Below are positions 1 to 13,300 of a DNA stretch of 64,000 nucleotides, one piece after another. Position numbers and translations under genes: made by a program. Each line of letters opens with the position of its first letter. The stretch's first letter is position 1. Location of the stretch: the NCBI GenBank assembly GCA_038501625.1, contig JAZAYU010000204.1:560001-624000 (forward strand). The letters are read 5' to 3'. Under the pieces are notes generated by a model. That model was not told where the DNA came from, did no database searches, and saw only the letters and a list, made by a program, of their open reading frames with translations. This DNA comes from Corbicula japonica. Lineage: Eukaryota > Mollusca > Bivalvia > Venerida > Cyrenidae.

Positions 1-364
1 ATGTTTAGTCTTATTTAGAAATGTCAATTCGATATTAAATACAAACATGTACTGTTAACATGTATTTATTTGAAAAATTCATGATATTATTTAAACACAC
101 ATTACATTTGCAAATGTACATTAAAGGAATACGCAGTTTTACCGTTGACCCTTAGTTAATTGTGCTGAGAGTAGTTTATAAATGCATCTGATAAAATTAA
201 CTAATAGAAAACTTAAAGAAAAAAATGATTTTCAAAGCAATAAAGACAAATACAAATTGCGGCTTTGCATGCATTTATATAATTTTAAAATCAGTTATGT
301 GTTGTAATGCAGGTAATTGTGTAGTATATATTTATTTTTTAGAATAAATTAAAAAACAAAATTT

Positions 365-540
365 ATAACACAACATTGTTTGTATACTCTTATTTCAACG
401 TTGCGGCATAAAGCCTTTTTCAAGATTATATTACAGATAATTTCTACATATTTGTTATTATTTTGAAACACAGTCATAAAATAATCAGTATTATTATGCC
501 GCAACGTTGAAATTAGAGTATAAAAACAATGTTGTGTTAT
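365..540. repeat. Foldback (MITE-like) element, about 176 bp
   Basis: The two ends are inverted copies of each other: ataacacaacattg at the left pairs with caatgttgtgttat at the right, and the inner arm with caacgttgcggcat pairs with atgccgcaacgttg. The arms are about 45 bp around an AT-rich loop. No coding capacity is visible. The rest of 1-643 shows no exon; it is probably intron of the monooxygenase gene that runs leftward off the window. Confidence 0.7.
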
Positions 541-643
541 TTAATTTTATCTCTGATAGGATGTTATTTAACGTTATGCAATTTATAACGTTAAGAAAAT
601 AGACAACCAACAAAGAACACTGTTTCTCTTGTAACATTCATAC

Positions 644-3600
644 CTTCTTAATGACGACTTCCTTTTGGAGAGATCTAAACTCTTGAAAGTAGAAATCGTA
701 GTGAGGATCATCATATACTGGCGGAAGTTCCGTTCCATTCCGGAAGTGCCTCGTTTTAATTCCGGAAGCCAAAAGGTGAGCGTGTTGAAATACAGCTATG
801 ACTTTTATTTCGTCAACTTGTATTTGCTCCAAACCCTGAATTCCAGAATGTGTACCATTACATGTAGCTGCAGCAGCAGTAGTGGCCTAGACTATATACT
901 TGAGCCTAGTACTAATTTGGCTACCAGAAAACAAGCATCAGCAACAACAACGCATGTACAATATATAACAACCACATGCGCTTGACCAGTCGCCTAACCC
1001 AGGCCAACCATTACTAATTCATCCTTACTTTCCTGTAAAAAATTGGTTTCAAGTCATTAATTTATTCCATTCTATCATAACGTTTTACATATTGTGATAG
1101 AATGGGATAATATCAGTCACTTGACCTTTGTTCACGAGTAGATGTGTTCAGTTGAACACTTGTGTCGTCCTCGGGAACTTTGTCAGAAAATAAAATCTTA
1201 GTACACAAAGGGGCAAATCTCCATCAAATGTGATCTTAAACAAAAGAATTTGAAATCATCATCCCCGTGTTGTAATATTAAGCAACATAATTTTAACGTT
1301 TGATAAAGAATAATAAGAAATGGTAAAGTTATTGTCGACGTTAAGTTTTCATTTCAAAATCAAAGTGCAAAATGGGACATAACTCCACAAAATGTGACCT
1401 TGACATTTGGCATCATAATCCTCATGTTGTCATAAGCAATACAATTTGAAAATTTGATGAAGAAATGTTAAGAAATTGCAAAATTAAAGCAAACGTTAAG
1501 TTTTCGTGACGGACGGACCGGCCGACGGACGAACGGATCCCTTTGTATCGCAGTTTCTTCAAAAGGGCGACACAAAAACAGGTTGAATTAGTAAGAGTAA
1601 GCAAGGGGTGGGCTAGCGCCAGTGGTAACAACAATATAATTGTCACAGAGTTATTGTTTGAAAAGTAGTAATAGTCGGGTAAATACAATTGAATAGATTT
1701 AAAGGTATTTCATTTCAGTATCTAATACCGGTGTGTAAAACATTATATAATATCGGTGTGTAAAAATATTTAAAGCAATTATCAATAACTTATATTGCTA
1801 AGCCACCGTAGATATACGTTATAATGTAAGACTATATTTACAAAGTCTATGCATTGTTCTGCACAGTAGCCACTGGAAACAAAGGCGGGTTCGTGGGGTG
1901 GTATAACCTGTAGCGGTAGGACCATATGACCCACTATCAGTGAGCCTACGTCTTGCTGACGTAGTGTTGGCGTTATGCGCATGCGTATTCCAGAATTGTC
2001 AATGACTCCTGTATAATAAAAAGATTTGTTTGATCTTTACTTCTATTTTAGATCGACAGGAAAGACATAATACAAAAACTGTGTTGCATTTCTAAAAACT
2101 GCTTGTCTATGATTGGTTTATTTCCATTAAATATCATGCATTTACCTTTAAAGATAGAAAATCACCGTTCTCTTGTCTACTAACATTTTAAACTAATTCA
2201 GTAACAATAAACCGTGTTACATTTATGACATTTTTATAAAAATATAACTATAATATGCAGTTCAATAAAAACGAAATTTAACAGTCATAACAATTTTTCT
2301 CTACGTTTTTCTTTCGGTTGCGCAAGCAGGCTGGATAGTTTTACACGGGGTCTTTAATACCCCATTTTTGTCCATTTTTTAAATCGATACGTTTATAACA
2401 TTTTGCATGCATAACTGAAACACGTTATAAGTTGAACTGCATTAATAAAACAATCGTTTAAGTCGCTTCGCAGAAATGAGCATACTACATAAAGTTCTCT
2501 ATGTAGTCTACCAAATAGATGTCCGTCCCCAGCCGGAAATAATTTTTCAGAACACGTGTCTTGATGATGGCGTACATTACATAAGTAGAGTAGTAGTACC
2601 TGGTTTTAATGAAGGATTATCGTAGTGTATCTGCATCACATAAAATGAAAAGTCGTCGGACCCACTGACAGGGTAGCCTGCGTGTTGAGGGAAGTAAAAC
2701 GACTGTAAAATAATATAAATACATGTACTTTATCATAAAGCGGAATCATGATACATGTAATAGAGGTGCGATTCCTAGAATCTGAGAATTTATCGAAATA
2801 TCTTGAAAGGTTTGTAAATTCATTTTGGATGCGTTATTTGAAACGTGTCTTCAGGTAATCGACTTTTATCCATTAATGACGTCATAAAGTTGGGCAGACG
2901 ACATTGCTCTATATGTATTTCACGGTGAATGCAAAATCTAATAATTCAAAATATACTAATATTACATATTGATTGTAAGAAAATAACTGACAATTGTAAG
3001 AACTTTACGGATAAAAATGTATAGTGATAATCGAAAATGTAAAAAAATATCACCGAATACACATTTTCCCCTGGCGTGCCCCATATAAATAAGGATCGTT
3101 ACCCCGCCTCCTGTCGCCCACGCCAGGAATATCTCGGGACAATCCGGCCAGCCATTGGGCCAGTCACCGAAGCATTCCGCCTTTGATCCATGAAGCTGTG
3201 GGTGTTTTCCTGGGCATCTTTGGATTGTCAGATGATGAACCAAGTGCTCGTTTCCTGGTGTCAAGATGGGCTCAAACTGAAACATGTATAATACATGCTT
3301 AAACTTTGAAGGATTAGTACTATTCATTGATTTGCATATACATGTACAAATTGTACAGCTGCATTCCATTGTACGTAGATGTTAATCTCCTGGCACCAAG
3401 TGTTTCTTTGCAAACTTAAACATTAAACGAAGATTTCAGTTGGTTTGGCTTTCCCATATTTCGCAACCGTTTCTACTGTAATAATACAAGATTCAATACC
3501 AAACTGTGGACAGAAGACCTTGTAGCTCTACCATGAAAAAATATAGCTTGTCTTTGCTAAGTTTGTCTTATAATCCTCCTAAGCTCTAGAAATTCGTTGA

Positions 3601-6600
3601 TTTTTCTGTGATCAGTTGAGTTAATTTCAGCAAACAGGTCCGATATAACAGTTTCAGAATTCTACATGTTCATGTATAGATCATATTCTCAAAATCGACA
3701 AAAAGTCGAATATTGTAAGTTCGACTTTCAAAACATGTTGAAAGCCGCGCAAAACAAAGCACATTTTTTATATTGATAAAAGCCATTTTACTTCCTTACT
3801 TTTTGAGAAAGCGGATAAATAATCATCAAATAATAAATTTCTTAAAATACAACAGTTTATTGAAAAGGGAACCATAAAGAAGCGACCAAGAAAGACAAAA
3901 ATGTATATTTTAGGGTTATCTTTGTGTTACCTCCGTCAACAGTGACGTCACTAACACCTAGTCCTACCTGTATCATGTGATGTTTCCTGCCCAGATCTGG
4001 CATCTGATGAGCAACACACAGGTAGGTAGTGTCTTTGTCAGGTATGAGGTACTGAAATGAAAGTGTCAGGATTGTCAGTACCTGTATCGTCTTTTTTAAT
4101 ATTTGTATGGTTTGTTTTGAATATGTACATTGTATGTATTCATTATTTTTTATGCAACTATGTATCGAATGACACTTGTGCCCAAGGTTATAAAACTGAG
4201 CATGGAAACCAGTCTCAAATCTCAAGTATCTGATTGGCTGAAATGGCGACCAGTCGCCATTTCAGCCAATCAGATGCGTGAGATTTGAGACGGGTTTCCA
4301 ATCTCAGCTTTATAACCTTCAGCGTTGATTATTTGTTTTAGTTTTGTTAAATACTACTAATTTCAATTTTAGTTAGATTTTGGCTTGCAGCCCATGTAGC
4401 CAAAAGCATTAAACGCTTTGCGCGGTGACTGATATTTTCGTTGAGAAGTAGCGGCAAAGTTTAATTGACAGAACGCTGTTCATAGTTAATTACGCTTTCA
4501 GGTTGCTTTACTTTACGCCACATCTTTATGTTATTACATCGGTGCTACATGTATCATTCAAATCTTTACAAAGCGTCATTTTCAGTTCAATTTCCCCAAT
4601 CGACAAAAATTTGACTGACAGCAACACCTTGTTCGAAAGCAGAATTCCGCGTCTTCTGATTGGAGCGACAGTTCTAACAGTCGTCGCATGAAAAAACAGT
4701 GATTCGGCGTCTTGTGAAGTGTTGCCGTTCAACAGATTCTTTCGGAGGTCGCTGGCGGGGTCAAAATCTAATTAAAATCGGAATATGTAGTATCTGTAAG
4801 ATTATACTAGTTGTTCCTTTGGAGAAAGACATTTCAGCATACGTACGTTTTGTGCTGTAAGATCGTAGATATGGATTTCCTCGGAGGCGACAACTTCCAG
4901 TGGTTTGTTAACGTTCAGAAGAGCGACACAATTATAAAGGTAAGTATCATCTGATTCAGAACAGCAAGGAGCGGTTCATTCGTATGCCGTATAACCATTA
5001 AAAGTAATTATAAATTTAAAACAGTTGTATGGGCAACATTAACACTTACATTTCCCGCTGTAAAATCGTATGTATGAATCTCCTCGGAGGCGACAACTTC
5101 CGGTGGTTTGTTGACGTTCAGAAGAGCGACACTCCTGGTTCCCCGTCTCTCCCCGCCATGATACATGATACTGTCCTCATCAGCCGGGTCGTCGGGGTGA
5201 TAGGAATATATCACCCTTTGAGTGGCGTTCTGTATAAAAAGGATAAATCCATGGTCGGTTATATGTTATACTAGTACTTTGTTCTTAATTGTAAGATTCC
5301 CGAGAATGAGCACTACCTGCAGACATGGCCGGGACACATCACGAAATAACTGAGATCATAAACCAGTCTTAAAAAACAAGCGTATGATTGGTTGACATGG
5401 AGCTCTGTTACCAAAACTACCAATAACACCAGTTAGTTTCGGATGTAATTGATTGACAATGAGTGGTTGAAATTGAGCTCAATCTGCATCATCACCAATT
5501 ACGTGAGTTAATTTCGATAGTAAGTAATACTCATAAACATTTCCACGTATCTCATTTCATTATTAAATACCTATTCAGGTGACAGTACAAGGTATGCAAT
5601 GTAGTAAGATTTTAGTTTTTTTCTTTCAAGATTTTCAAATATAAATTTGTTTTCAAATAGAAATTAATTATTTTGAAACCAATATATACTTTTCGACACC
5701 GATAGGATATAGTCTAAGCCACTTGTTTGGCAAATTTTGGGGCCGAATATGGCCCCAATCTTCTCTCAAAATAGTACGGTTTTCCCCTATAAACAAAATT
5801 CCTCGAAAGTCTAAAAAACGAATTTAATGGGACTCCTGAAAATACACGTAATTAATAATTTTTTTGTTTGTGTAAGTCTAAAGTCATAAACTACACTATC
5901 TATAAAAAACAGTGGAAAGATAGAGTGTTATGAGTAAGTGTGACACTTCAAAGTCAAAACATACATATACGACTTAAAATTCCCCCTTTCGTCTCTGTGT
6001 CTTAAAACAACGCAAAATTCCTCTTCATAAGGGTATGGGTACCTGTCCCTGAAAGTTGTCTAGTGCCCTAAGTCAGCATGATGACAGTGTTCTTGCAAAT
6101 TACAATGTCTTCATGTTAACGTGTAAATCTAGTTAGACATACAGGTTGTATAAAGAGACAATAACTATCAGCTGTGCCAGTGTAAATTAACATTAATCGA
6201 TTCAAACCCTAAATAACCATCGTGTCACGAGATACTATACGCTTACATTACTTACGTTAATCTGGAGATCGTCCTGATCACATGTGTTGATTTTCCGGAC
6301 AAACTTGAGAACTGTTCCGAAGTCGTTTTCCTCACCATGTAACAAGAACCAGTCCTGTGATTTGTCTACAGTAGGTGGGAAATGGCCGGTCGTATGGCGA
6401 TCCTGAAATAAGACTTTTCATTTACGTCAAATTGTTCTCGAATTGCACGGAAATAATTATAAACTTTTTCTGACTGGAGAATTCCCCTAGTAAAGTATGA
6501 GCCTACACAAGTCCCTCTATGACTTCTGGCAACATGCTTAAGAAATAAAGCTTATCTTTCTTTTAAAGTAAGTCAATTCAGTGTAATAGCAATGTACATC

Positions 6601-8313
6601 ATCAAAACAAGTATTATGAGTCCACACAAACTGAAAATGTTGGTCAGTCAAACCGAGTCCGCAATATGTTCATGTTTGTTGTGTTGTATTTTTTGTTTCA
6701 AAGTTCCCTTTTTTATCTGATTTTATCATTATATTCAGTATGGTTGTGTGCGTTGTGTGGAGGCTGTCAAAAGTACAATCAGTCAATGTGCTTATTAATT
6801 TGTTTCTTTGAATGTCGTTGAGCTCGATTATAATGTCAATTATTAATAGTACTACTAAATGTTTTGTTTCCATGTTTAAGTATAGCTTTGGAGATTGTTC
6901 AATCACCCCTCAAGGATTATACCACCTGCTTATTAATGTTTGCCTTCGTCAAATATGAATCAAAACCGGGGTCGGCTGCTAGATTGCCAGAAAGATTTTT
7001 GGGCAATCTTAGGGTAGTCATGTAATAATTTCCAAAGTTTTGGCCATAATCACCATGAAAATTTAATGCTGTCGCCCAAAATGCAAATTCGAGAAACCCC
7101 ATTGAACCGCATCCTCTGGAACCGCCCTTGCGAAGGATTGGTACTGTTTACTTTGTAAATTTTGCGTTGCACTAAGCATGGTGGGCAAGGTGGAGTGGTT
7201 AGTAATATGCATCCTATTACTGTACAGATTGATTCTTAACAATTAATCATTTACTGCAAAAAAAATCATAAAATATACAAGCATTTGGACATCTACCAAT
7301 TTACGTAAATTCACGTAAATGGGTAAGGCCACGAGTTATCCCTACATCACCGGACGGCCTTTCCAATCAGACCCAGCCTGTTATATTTCTATAATTGAAG
7401 AAAACAGCTAAACAGGAAAATCTGAAAGGTACCAAACATGACAAATATGAATATGCAGATTATTTCATAAGCTCACGACCTCTTGACCCTTCACAGACAG
7501 CCGAATGGAACAACACTGAAAAGCAAGGTGCCACTGCCTATAAACCGTTGACATTTTTTGTAAGAAACTTATTATACGAAAATATAACAGACAAACCTTG
7601 AAGTACACATTGCCATCCTTCACCCATCCGACGACCACATCAGCGGGGAACATCTTGCCGTTGGGTGATAATCCGAACCCCACATATCCCCGGGTCTTCA
7701 CCCTGACCTCGAAGGTCACGTGGGTGGAGTTGAAGTTCCAGAACAGTAGATAGTTTCCTTCAGTGTCCAGAATCAGTGAGTTGTTGTAGTGTTCCGTAGT
7801 AGCGATATTCTGCCATGCATACGCCAGCTGGAATATGCTGACAACCACCACTGTAACATAAAGCAGGATGACGCATGTACTAATTGATAATTTTCATATA
7901 CAAAACAAATATAATGCGTATTTGTTGAAAAGTTTCCCATCGGAAACTAGGGATAATTTAAACCATTTTAGCAATTGTATTTCGGACGAGTTTCAATATC
8001 GCGTTTCTCAGCTAAGAAAAATGTGCAAATTTAAACCACGGCGAAATAACACCATGGATGTAATAATTCGTCTTAATAGAAAAAAAAATAATTGCGTAGA
8101 TTTATGCACGAGCGAATAAATCATTTATGGCTTTACCGCGAAAGTTCGTACCCACGGAGTTTAATGATACCACTGTTTGTGACGCTGATGTTTTAATCAT
8201 TCAGTTCATTGATACTTGTTAATTAGCACTCAAAATATGTTCTATGTTTCAAAGTATAATTATTCAAAATTTATATAAAAATTATAACATTTACCAAAAA
8301 CATGGATCCTCAT
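644..8313 (-). CDS. MOXD1-like: DBH-like monooxygenase (MOXD1-type), N-terminal 440 codons, 3' end off window
   Basis: Copper type II ascorbate-dependent monooxygenase of the DBH/MOXD1 family, which hydroxylates small amines or related substrates in the secretory pathway. Nine exons read on the minus strand: 8295-8313, 7597-7850, 6256-6402, 5050-5229, 3968-4051, 3103-3276, 2600-2702, 1842-2008 and 644-835. All have GT donors and AG acceptors and keep the frame. Exon 1 plus the start of exon 2 gives a hydrophobic signal peptide (MRIHVFVVVVSIF...). A DOMON domain follows (YVGFGLSPNG). CuH ligands are visible as KHHMIQ in exon 5 and VHHLTIQRC in exon 6; the CuM HxH is QHAHLL in exon 9. Exon 8 (IDNSGIR..., VIPP) resembles MOXD1 more than DBH. 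The family is usually about 600 residues, so about 170 residues, including the CuM methionine, should lie beyond position 1. The substrate cannot be told from sequence. Confidence 0.9.
1140..1565. repeat. Degenerate tandem/dispersed repeat in monooxygenase intron 8
   Basis: Two imperfect units of about 170-180 bp follow each other. Both contain a block like caaaatgtgacctt, then catcatcctcatgttgt, then gttaagttttc. The second ends in a GC-richer gacggacggaccggcc run. That kind of gacggacgg run is, to my knowledge, common in bivalve dispersed repeats. No coding potential is seen in the intron 836-1841. Confidence 0.45.
4184..4319. repeat. Foldback family A element, full copy
   Basis: The terminal inverted repeats begin aaggttataaaactgag and end ctcagctttataacctt. 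The inner arms (gtctcaaatctcaag / tgagatttgagac; gattggctgaaatgg / ccatttcagccaatc) meet in a short loop, so the whole 136 bp folds back. Other copies lie at 14506-14621, 15145-15243 and 60809-60921, and a half copy at 5345-5405. It is a non-autonomous element with no ORF and sits in monooxygenase intron 4. Confidence 0.75.
4847..4929 (-). pseudogene. Partial duplicate of monooxygenase exon 4 with a retained splice donor
   Basis: The 83 bp match 5050-5132, the 3' half of exon 4, and translate as VALLNVNKPLEVVASEE followed by ten further codons, ending in a usable donor (AAAC|GTACGT). Relative to exon 4 there are five synonymous changes plus replacements P to L, T to I, F to L and G to Q. The 5' half of the exon and its acceptor are absent; sequence to the right is unrelated and shows no AG with a pyrimidine tract. 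It is most simply a dead tandem fragment. Confidence 0.7.
5345..5405. repeat. Foldback family A, half copy
   Basis: The stretch ctgagatcataaaccagtct...gattggttgacatgg matches one arm of the element at 4184-4319. The other arm is missing. It lies in monooxygenase intron 3. Confidence 0.4.
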
Positions 8314-8999
8314 TTCTTCCTTGGTGTGTTATTGGAGTAACCTGCTGAGCGCATACATTTTATAACATCAGATTAGGACGGAGGGCAACTCTGTGCCAGT
8401 GTTCATCAGTCAGTGACATACAGTCACAATTTTTGACTCACTATTTGCAAACATTTAATTGATAACATGTTAACCTAGTTAAGACATAATTAAGAACATT
8501 ACACAATCGTCATAGTCTGTACAAACTGTAAATTATCTCCTGGTTTACAGTGTCAAGATACTAATGTTACCGTCGCTCTTGTTTTTGATCTGATGTAAAA
8601 AAATGTTTGAATTAAGATCAAGGTGCTTACCTAATACTGATAATGAGTATAAACATAAAACATTATTGCAAAATGAACGAGTCGGACTCTGTGTGAACTC
8701 GGTCACTAAGTCTGGTTTTTCTTATCCGAATACGATTATATACCTTGTAAACATTACTTTTCGTGGGTTACTTATTTTCTTGGATTTCGCAAGCAAATTG
8801 ATTTATTAATTTAAAACCATTACGGAATAAGGCATTAAGCTTAAACCTGTTTAGAAAATAAAATTGAAATCCATAATTTTAAGTACCCAGGAAATTGGCG
8901 TCTTAAGTAAAAAAAAAACACGAAATTTTATGTACACGAATATAACGTGATGTATGTGAAGTAGGCAATAGCAGCAGGAGCAGTAGAAAACGAGAAGTT

Positions 9000-9073
9000 A
9001 GCAGTAGAAGTAGCACAGCAGTAGCAGTAGTACTACTGCTTTTATACTGCTACTGCTGTGCTACTGCTTTGCT
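9000..9073. repeat. CAG/GTA-rich hairpin
   Basis: The left arm gtagcacagcagtagcagta pairs with tactgctactgctgtgctac on the right across a short loop. Upstream, 8965-9010 is a degenerate AGC/AGT triplet run, so the hairpin probably grew out of a triplet repeat. Confidence 0.7.
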
Positions 9074-9374
9074 AAAAAGTGCATCCACACTTTATGTTTA
9101 AAGCCAAGAGGCCGAAAGGGCGAAACAACGACGACCCCAACGGAACACTGTTGCTACAATATAATAATATTTACATTCCTATTGATTTCTTCGTTTAAAA
9201 AAATTCGGTTCATTTTGCATGAATCGCATGACCCGTAATGACGTCAGTAACGTCATGGCTGTTACTATTGAAAACTCCCACGTATTACTCTCCCTTTTCA
9301 CTTAATACAAATTTTTGAAAGCGTTCGACTTAAGTTTATTAAAAGAAAAAAATGAATAAAATGTAAATATAAGT

Positions 9375-9523
9375 AATGATTCTTATTTTGGTGCGGTTCA
9401 TGCAGATTGGACGTGCACGCGAGAGCTGGCAAATTTACCATAAAGCGCTAGCGCGCTTTATGGATTTGCCAGCTCTCGCGTGCACGTCCAATCTGCATGA
9501 ACCGCACCAAAATAAGAATCATT
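9375..9523. repeat. Near-perfect 149-bp palindrome
   Basis: The outer end aatgattcttattttggtgc is mirrored by gcaccaaaataagaatcatt. The GC-rich inner arm with gagagctggcaaat pairs with atttgccagctctc around the centre cataaagcgctagcgcgctttatg. Only a couple of positions near the centre fail to pair. It may be a very young foldback element; the small ORF across it is an artefact of the symmetry. Confidence 0.85.
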
Positions 9524-10326
9524 CCTTAAATATATTACAATTTATAACGATTTTAAAATGACAATTAATATATCAAGTTATGGTTAGTTATAACTGTTTG
9601 TGTTTAAAAACTAAAATAGCAAGTTCGTTTCCAAAACTGTCGTCTTGCAATCTATTAGGAAAAGTCATAAGATCGTGGTGGCCACTTCAGGTGTTAGACA
9701 TGATGATTACGATGCGATTCTTATATTAGAATTTTTCCTTATATACAGCGTATCAGGAATATAAACAATTTCGTAATACTTTACTCTAAGAAACTACAGA
9801 CTAGGTATTGTCTATGGGGATGATCCGCAGAGGTCAGAGAAGGCTCAAACACTCTTTTGGTTCAGCAGAATTAAATACGGGGAATTTTGGCTAGAAAAAA
9901 TGCAACTACTCTAAGGCTGTCCCGAACGAACACCTATTCGACCCTTTTGCTCATGCATATCATATTATTATATTGACAGAGATAATATTATAAGTTTAGT
10001 ATTTTTCACAGGATTTAAGTTGTCTGATTTTTTTTTGGAAACAGTCGTTAAATAATGATACCTCTCTACATGTCGTCTTACAGGCTGTGTTGTTTAGTGT
10101 GACTTTATCTAATGTGCACGTTTTCAATTAACATTTTTTTAAATATTTTAACTTTCTTATAAATCAGTTTAAGCGAAATGTGTCTGTTGAATGACATTGG
10201 CTGATAATTAATTATACACAGTATATTCCACAGTGACTTTGACAGATATCATCAAATCTTATCATACACTCCAACGCTGTTAGGATCTAGATCATCTGCG
10301 TAATTGGAACGGCTAAAATAACAACA

Positions 10327-13300
10327 ATGAAGGTTTTCGTCGCTGCGAGCTTACTCATTATGGCTGGTAGGAATTTTTCATTTTAGCAGAATATGCTCAC
10401 CTAACTAAAGATTTTTAACTAATTGAATGCATATGCTGTGTTATATTTTTAAAAGGCTGGGCCACAGTTACATTGGCAATATTCAGTGAAATAACAACAT
10501 CTTTTGGTTCAGCTAGATTTTGGTCTTCATTCTGATTCTGTTTCTGCTCTTTTTGCATGCAACAATTTTTCGAGTTGAAGGGTGGGTTGAAGTTTATTCG
10601 CTAAGACAACTTGTAGTTATTTTTACATATTAGAACATGTTGGGGGCAAGTGAGAGGTTGGTGCACCGTAGAACCTAGTTTAACCCCCTCCAAGAGCAAT
10701 TTGCTTTTGCCACTGACAATTCCATTGTGCTTATCCCCAGTTTTCAATTTTTGGATATTGTTAGTAGTGTCTTACTTGAAATTGATAATGTTATAATATG
10801 TCATGTTAAACATATCTACATTTGATCGCTTTTTTACCTATATGATTGCAAGACGGTGACAGATGTTGAGAGTTTATGTAAGATTCAAGGGAAATTTTAA
10901 AAGCTCGATTTGTTTCTTTATTACTGCCAGTGTGTTTGTGGCGACATGAATCCAGGTGCTTTGGTCTCAGTGAGGACATTGTGTACCTACTTTATGCAAT
11001 TAGCTGCTTCTGTCTTAAATGGATCATTTTACAAACCCATGCTATCTTTACCTCTCTGCTATTTGGCCGTGTATAGAGGCTGTATTTTATGTATGCTACT
11101 ATTCCTGATATCCATACAGTCTTCCAAAGTTCCAACTCACATTTTGTTCGTAATATTACATTAGAAAGACATTGACTAAACTCTTTATTTGTAAACAGAT
11201 CCCAACAACAGTCTCCAATTTAAGTTGTAATCTTTTAATAATTGACTTTGGAACTGTTTGCCGAGATTTATCTTAAATTTTGCTAAAATTCATTTCATGC
11301 AATTAAAAGTTAAGCAACCAGTATGGTGCTCTAAAGTGCTTATTTTGTTTTAAAAGGTAGTAGAAAAACATTAATCATTAATAGTAATTCATCAGCAGTT
11401 TTGTTGTCTAAATAAATCCCTTTCAAAGTATCCAATTTATTAATTAACTCCATTTCAATAAAAGACGGTTCTGACTTTGACCCTGCGGTGTAAGTAAGTG
11501 ACATTTGATTTATTTAAGAAAACAATAAAAAGATTTTTTTTAAAGTTAATAACTGATTCCAAGACAAAACAGTTCATTGTACAAGCTCTCTTAACATAGG
11601 GAAGAAACAAAACCAGCATGTTTTGTAAATACATCAGTCAACTGTCTTATCAATGTAACTATCTGTCCTCCTTCGTGGAACAGTTTAAAAGCGTAGATAA
11701 TGCAAAATGATGAATGTGAAATATAATGATTAAACTTCTGTAATTATAACGTTTTTAAACTATGATACTTCAACAGCTATAAATGAACAATCAAAACCGG
11801 AAATAATCTCCATGACTGGTTCTCGGCACAGAAAGTCGTGTTAATAACGTTGAAAGCTGAATGTTGGTCAGTGAAATACATTTATTTGTTTAGTATGTGT
11901 GTTTGGAGAGCAATGCCTCAGTGATTTGGACTGTATCAACCACCAGGTGACAACCTGCTCCGGCGGGTCACATGTCCATTGTGATGACAGGATCAATCAA
12001 TGTGTGTGTGTAACAGGACCATCAGGTATTGGCTAAACATATAAAATATGCAATGTTAAGGTGGTATCATTTGTCACAGTATACTTTTAAAGTTGGGGGG
12101 GAGTGTGATTTCCCATTTTCATAAAATTTCATGTTATTTAATAATTAAAAATATTCTTATTACTTCAGATATCATTTATAGGGCATAAAAATGTTACAGG
12201 TCAATCAGGAATTATGAAAAAATAGAAATATGAAACAATTTCTCTCACTGAGTGTAGCCTTATTGCCGGGAGTCCAAACTACCAAACTATCCACTATAGT
12301 ATTAAACTACAGTCACAGGAAGGTTGTCTATATCAAGGTTAACAATGTCTTAGAATTTAGTTCAATAAACTTTACTAGAACCATAGCAAAACATGTTTTT
12401 CCCAGTGACTACAAAAGGAAAATTTGATATTCATGTTTGCATTGTTTATAACTATTGTTCTAGTAAAGTTTATTGAACGTAATTCTAAGACATTGTTAAC
12501 CGTGATATAGACAACCTTCCTGTGACTGTAGTTTAATACTTTAGTGGATAATTTGGAAGTTTGGACTCCCGGCAATAAGGCTACACTCAGTGAGAGAAAT
12601 TGTTTCATATTTCTAATTTTTTATAATTTCTGATTGACCTGTAACATTTATATGCCCTATAATTGATATGTGAAGTAATAAGAAGATTTATAATAATTAA
12701 ATAACATGAAATTTTATGAACATGGGAAACCACACTCCCCCCAACTTTAAAAGTATATTGTGACAAATGATACCACCTTAACCAGAGTTATACAGAAGTA
12801 CATGTACATGTACTTAAGGTGGTATCATTTTGTCATGGAACGTCTAAAGTGGCTTGGGTGTGTGAGATCCTAATTTTATGAATTTTTGTTTTTCTGACCT
12901 AAAAGCTTATTTTAACTTAAAATATCATTCATAAAGCAAATGAATGTAAAATGTCATGCACAAGTCGAAATATAAGAGAAATATGTAGCAATTTCTTACC
13001 TTGAAAACTGACTTTCTATGGGAGTCCAAACTTCCTATTCCACTGTTGTAAACAACTACTGTCACAGGAAGACAGTCCATAACAAGGTCAACAATGTATT
13101 AGAAGATAATTAATTTAAGAACAGTAGAAATGCACAAAAACAGCACTCTCCAAGTGACTGTTCATATAATTTTACATCCATATTTGTTTACAAGTTTATT
13201 AAAAGACTTCCCAAAAATGCAAAGTAATTGAAGGTATGGCGTACAATATAGGACATTACTTATGATATTTCTGTTAACGTTCCTAGTAATAATTACTAAA

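Larger units (their letters stand above)
8314..10326. other. Intergenic interval between divergent genes
   Basis: It separates the minus-strand monooxygenase start and the plus-strand inhibitor start, so both promoters should lie here. I see no exon with credible splice sites and no convincing TATA box. It contains the two hairpins listed at 9000-9073 and 9375-9523. Confidence 0.6.

Noticed and set aside
4526..4732. Short minus-strand ORF next to the exon-4 duplicate
   Set aside because: No similarity to the monooxygenase and no splice sites linking it to the duplicate.
6917..7102. Open frame on the minus strand in a monooxygenase intron
   Set aside because: The protein has no resemblance to the monooxygenase and the neighbouring exons splice in phase without it.
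9000..9073. Hairpin considered as a tRNA or microRNA gene
   Set aside because: No cloverleaf or A/B boxes; it sits in a triplet-repeat run and is better explained as a repeat-derived hairpin.
9376..9561. Plus-strand ORF across the palindrome
   Set aside because: It reads the same sequence in both directions through the symmetry and lacks any coding feature.
12230..12608. Two ORFs on opposite strands with almost the same peptide (MKQFLSLSVALLPG...)
   Set aside because: They are the two arms of the 725-bp foldback element read inward; no start context, domain or splice support.
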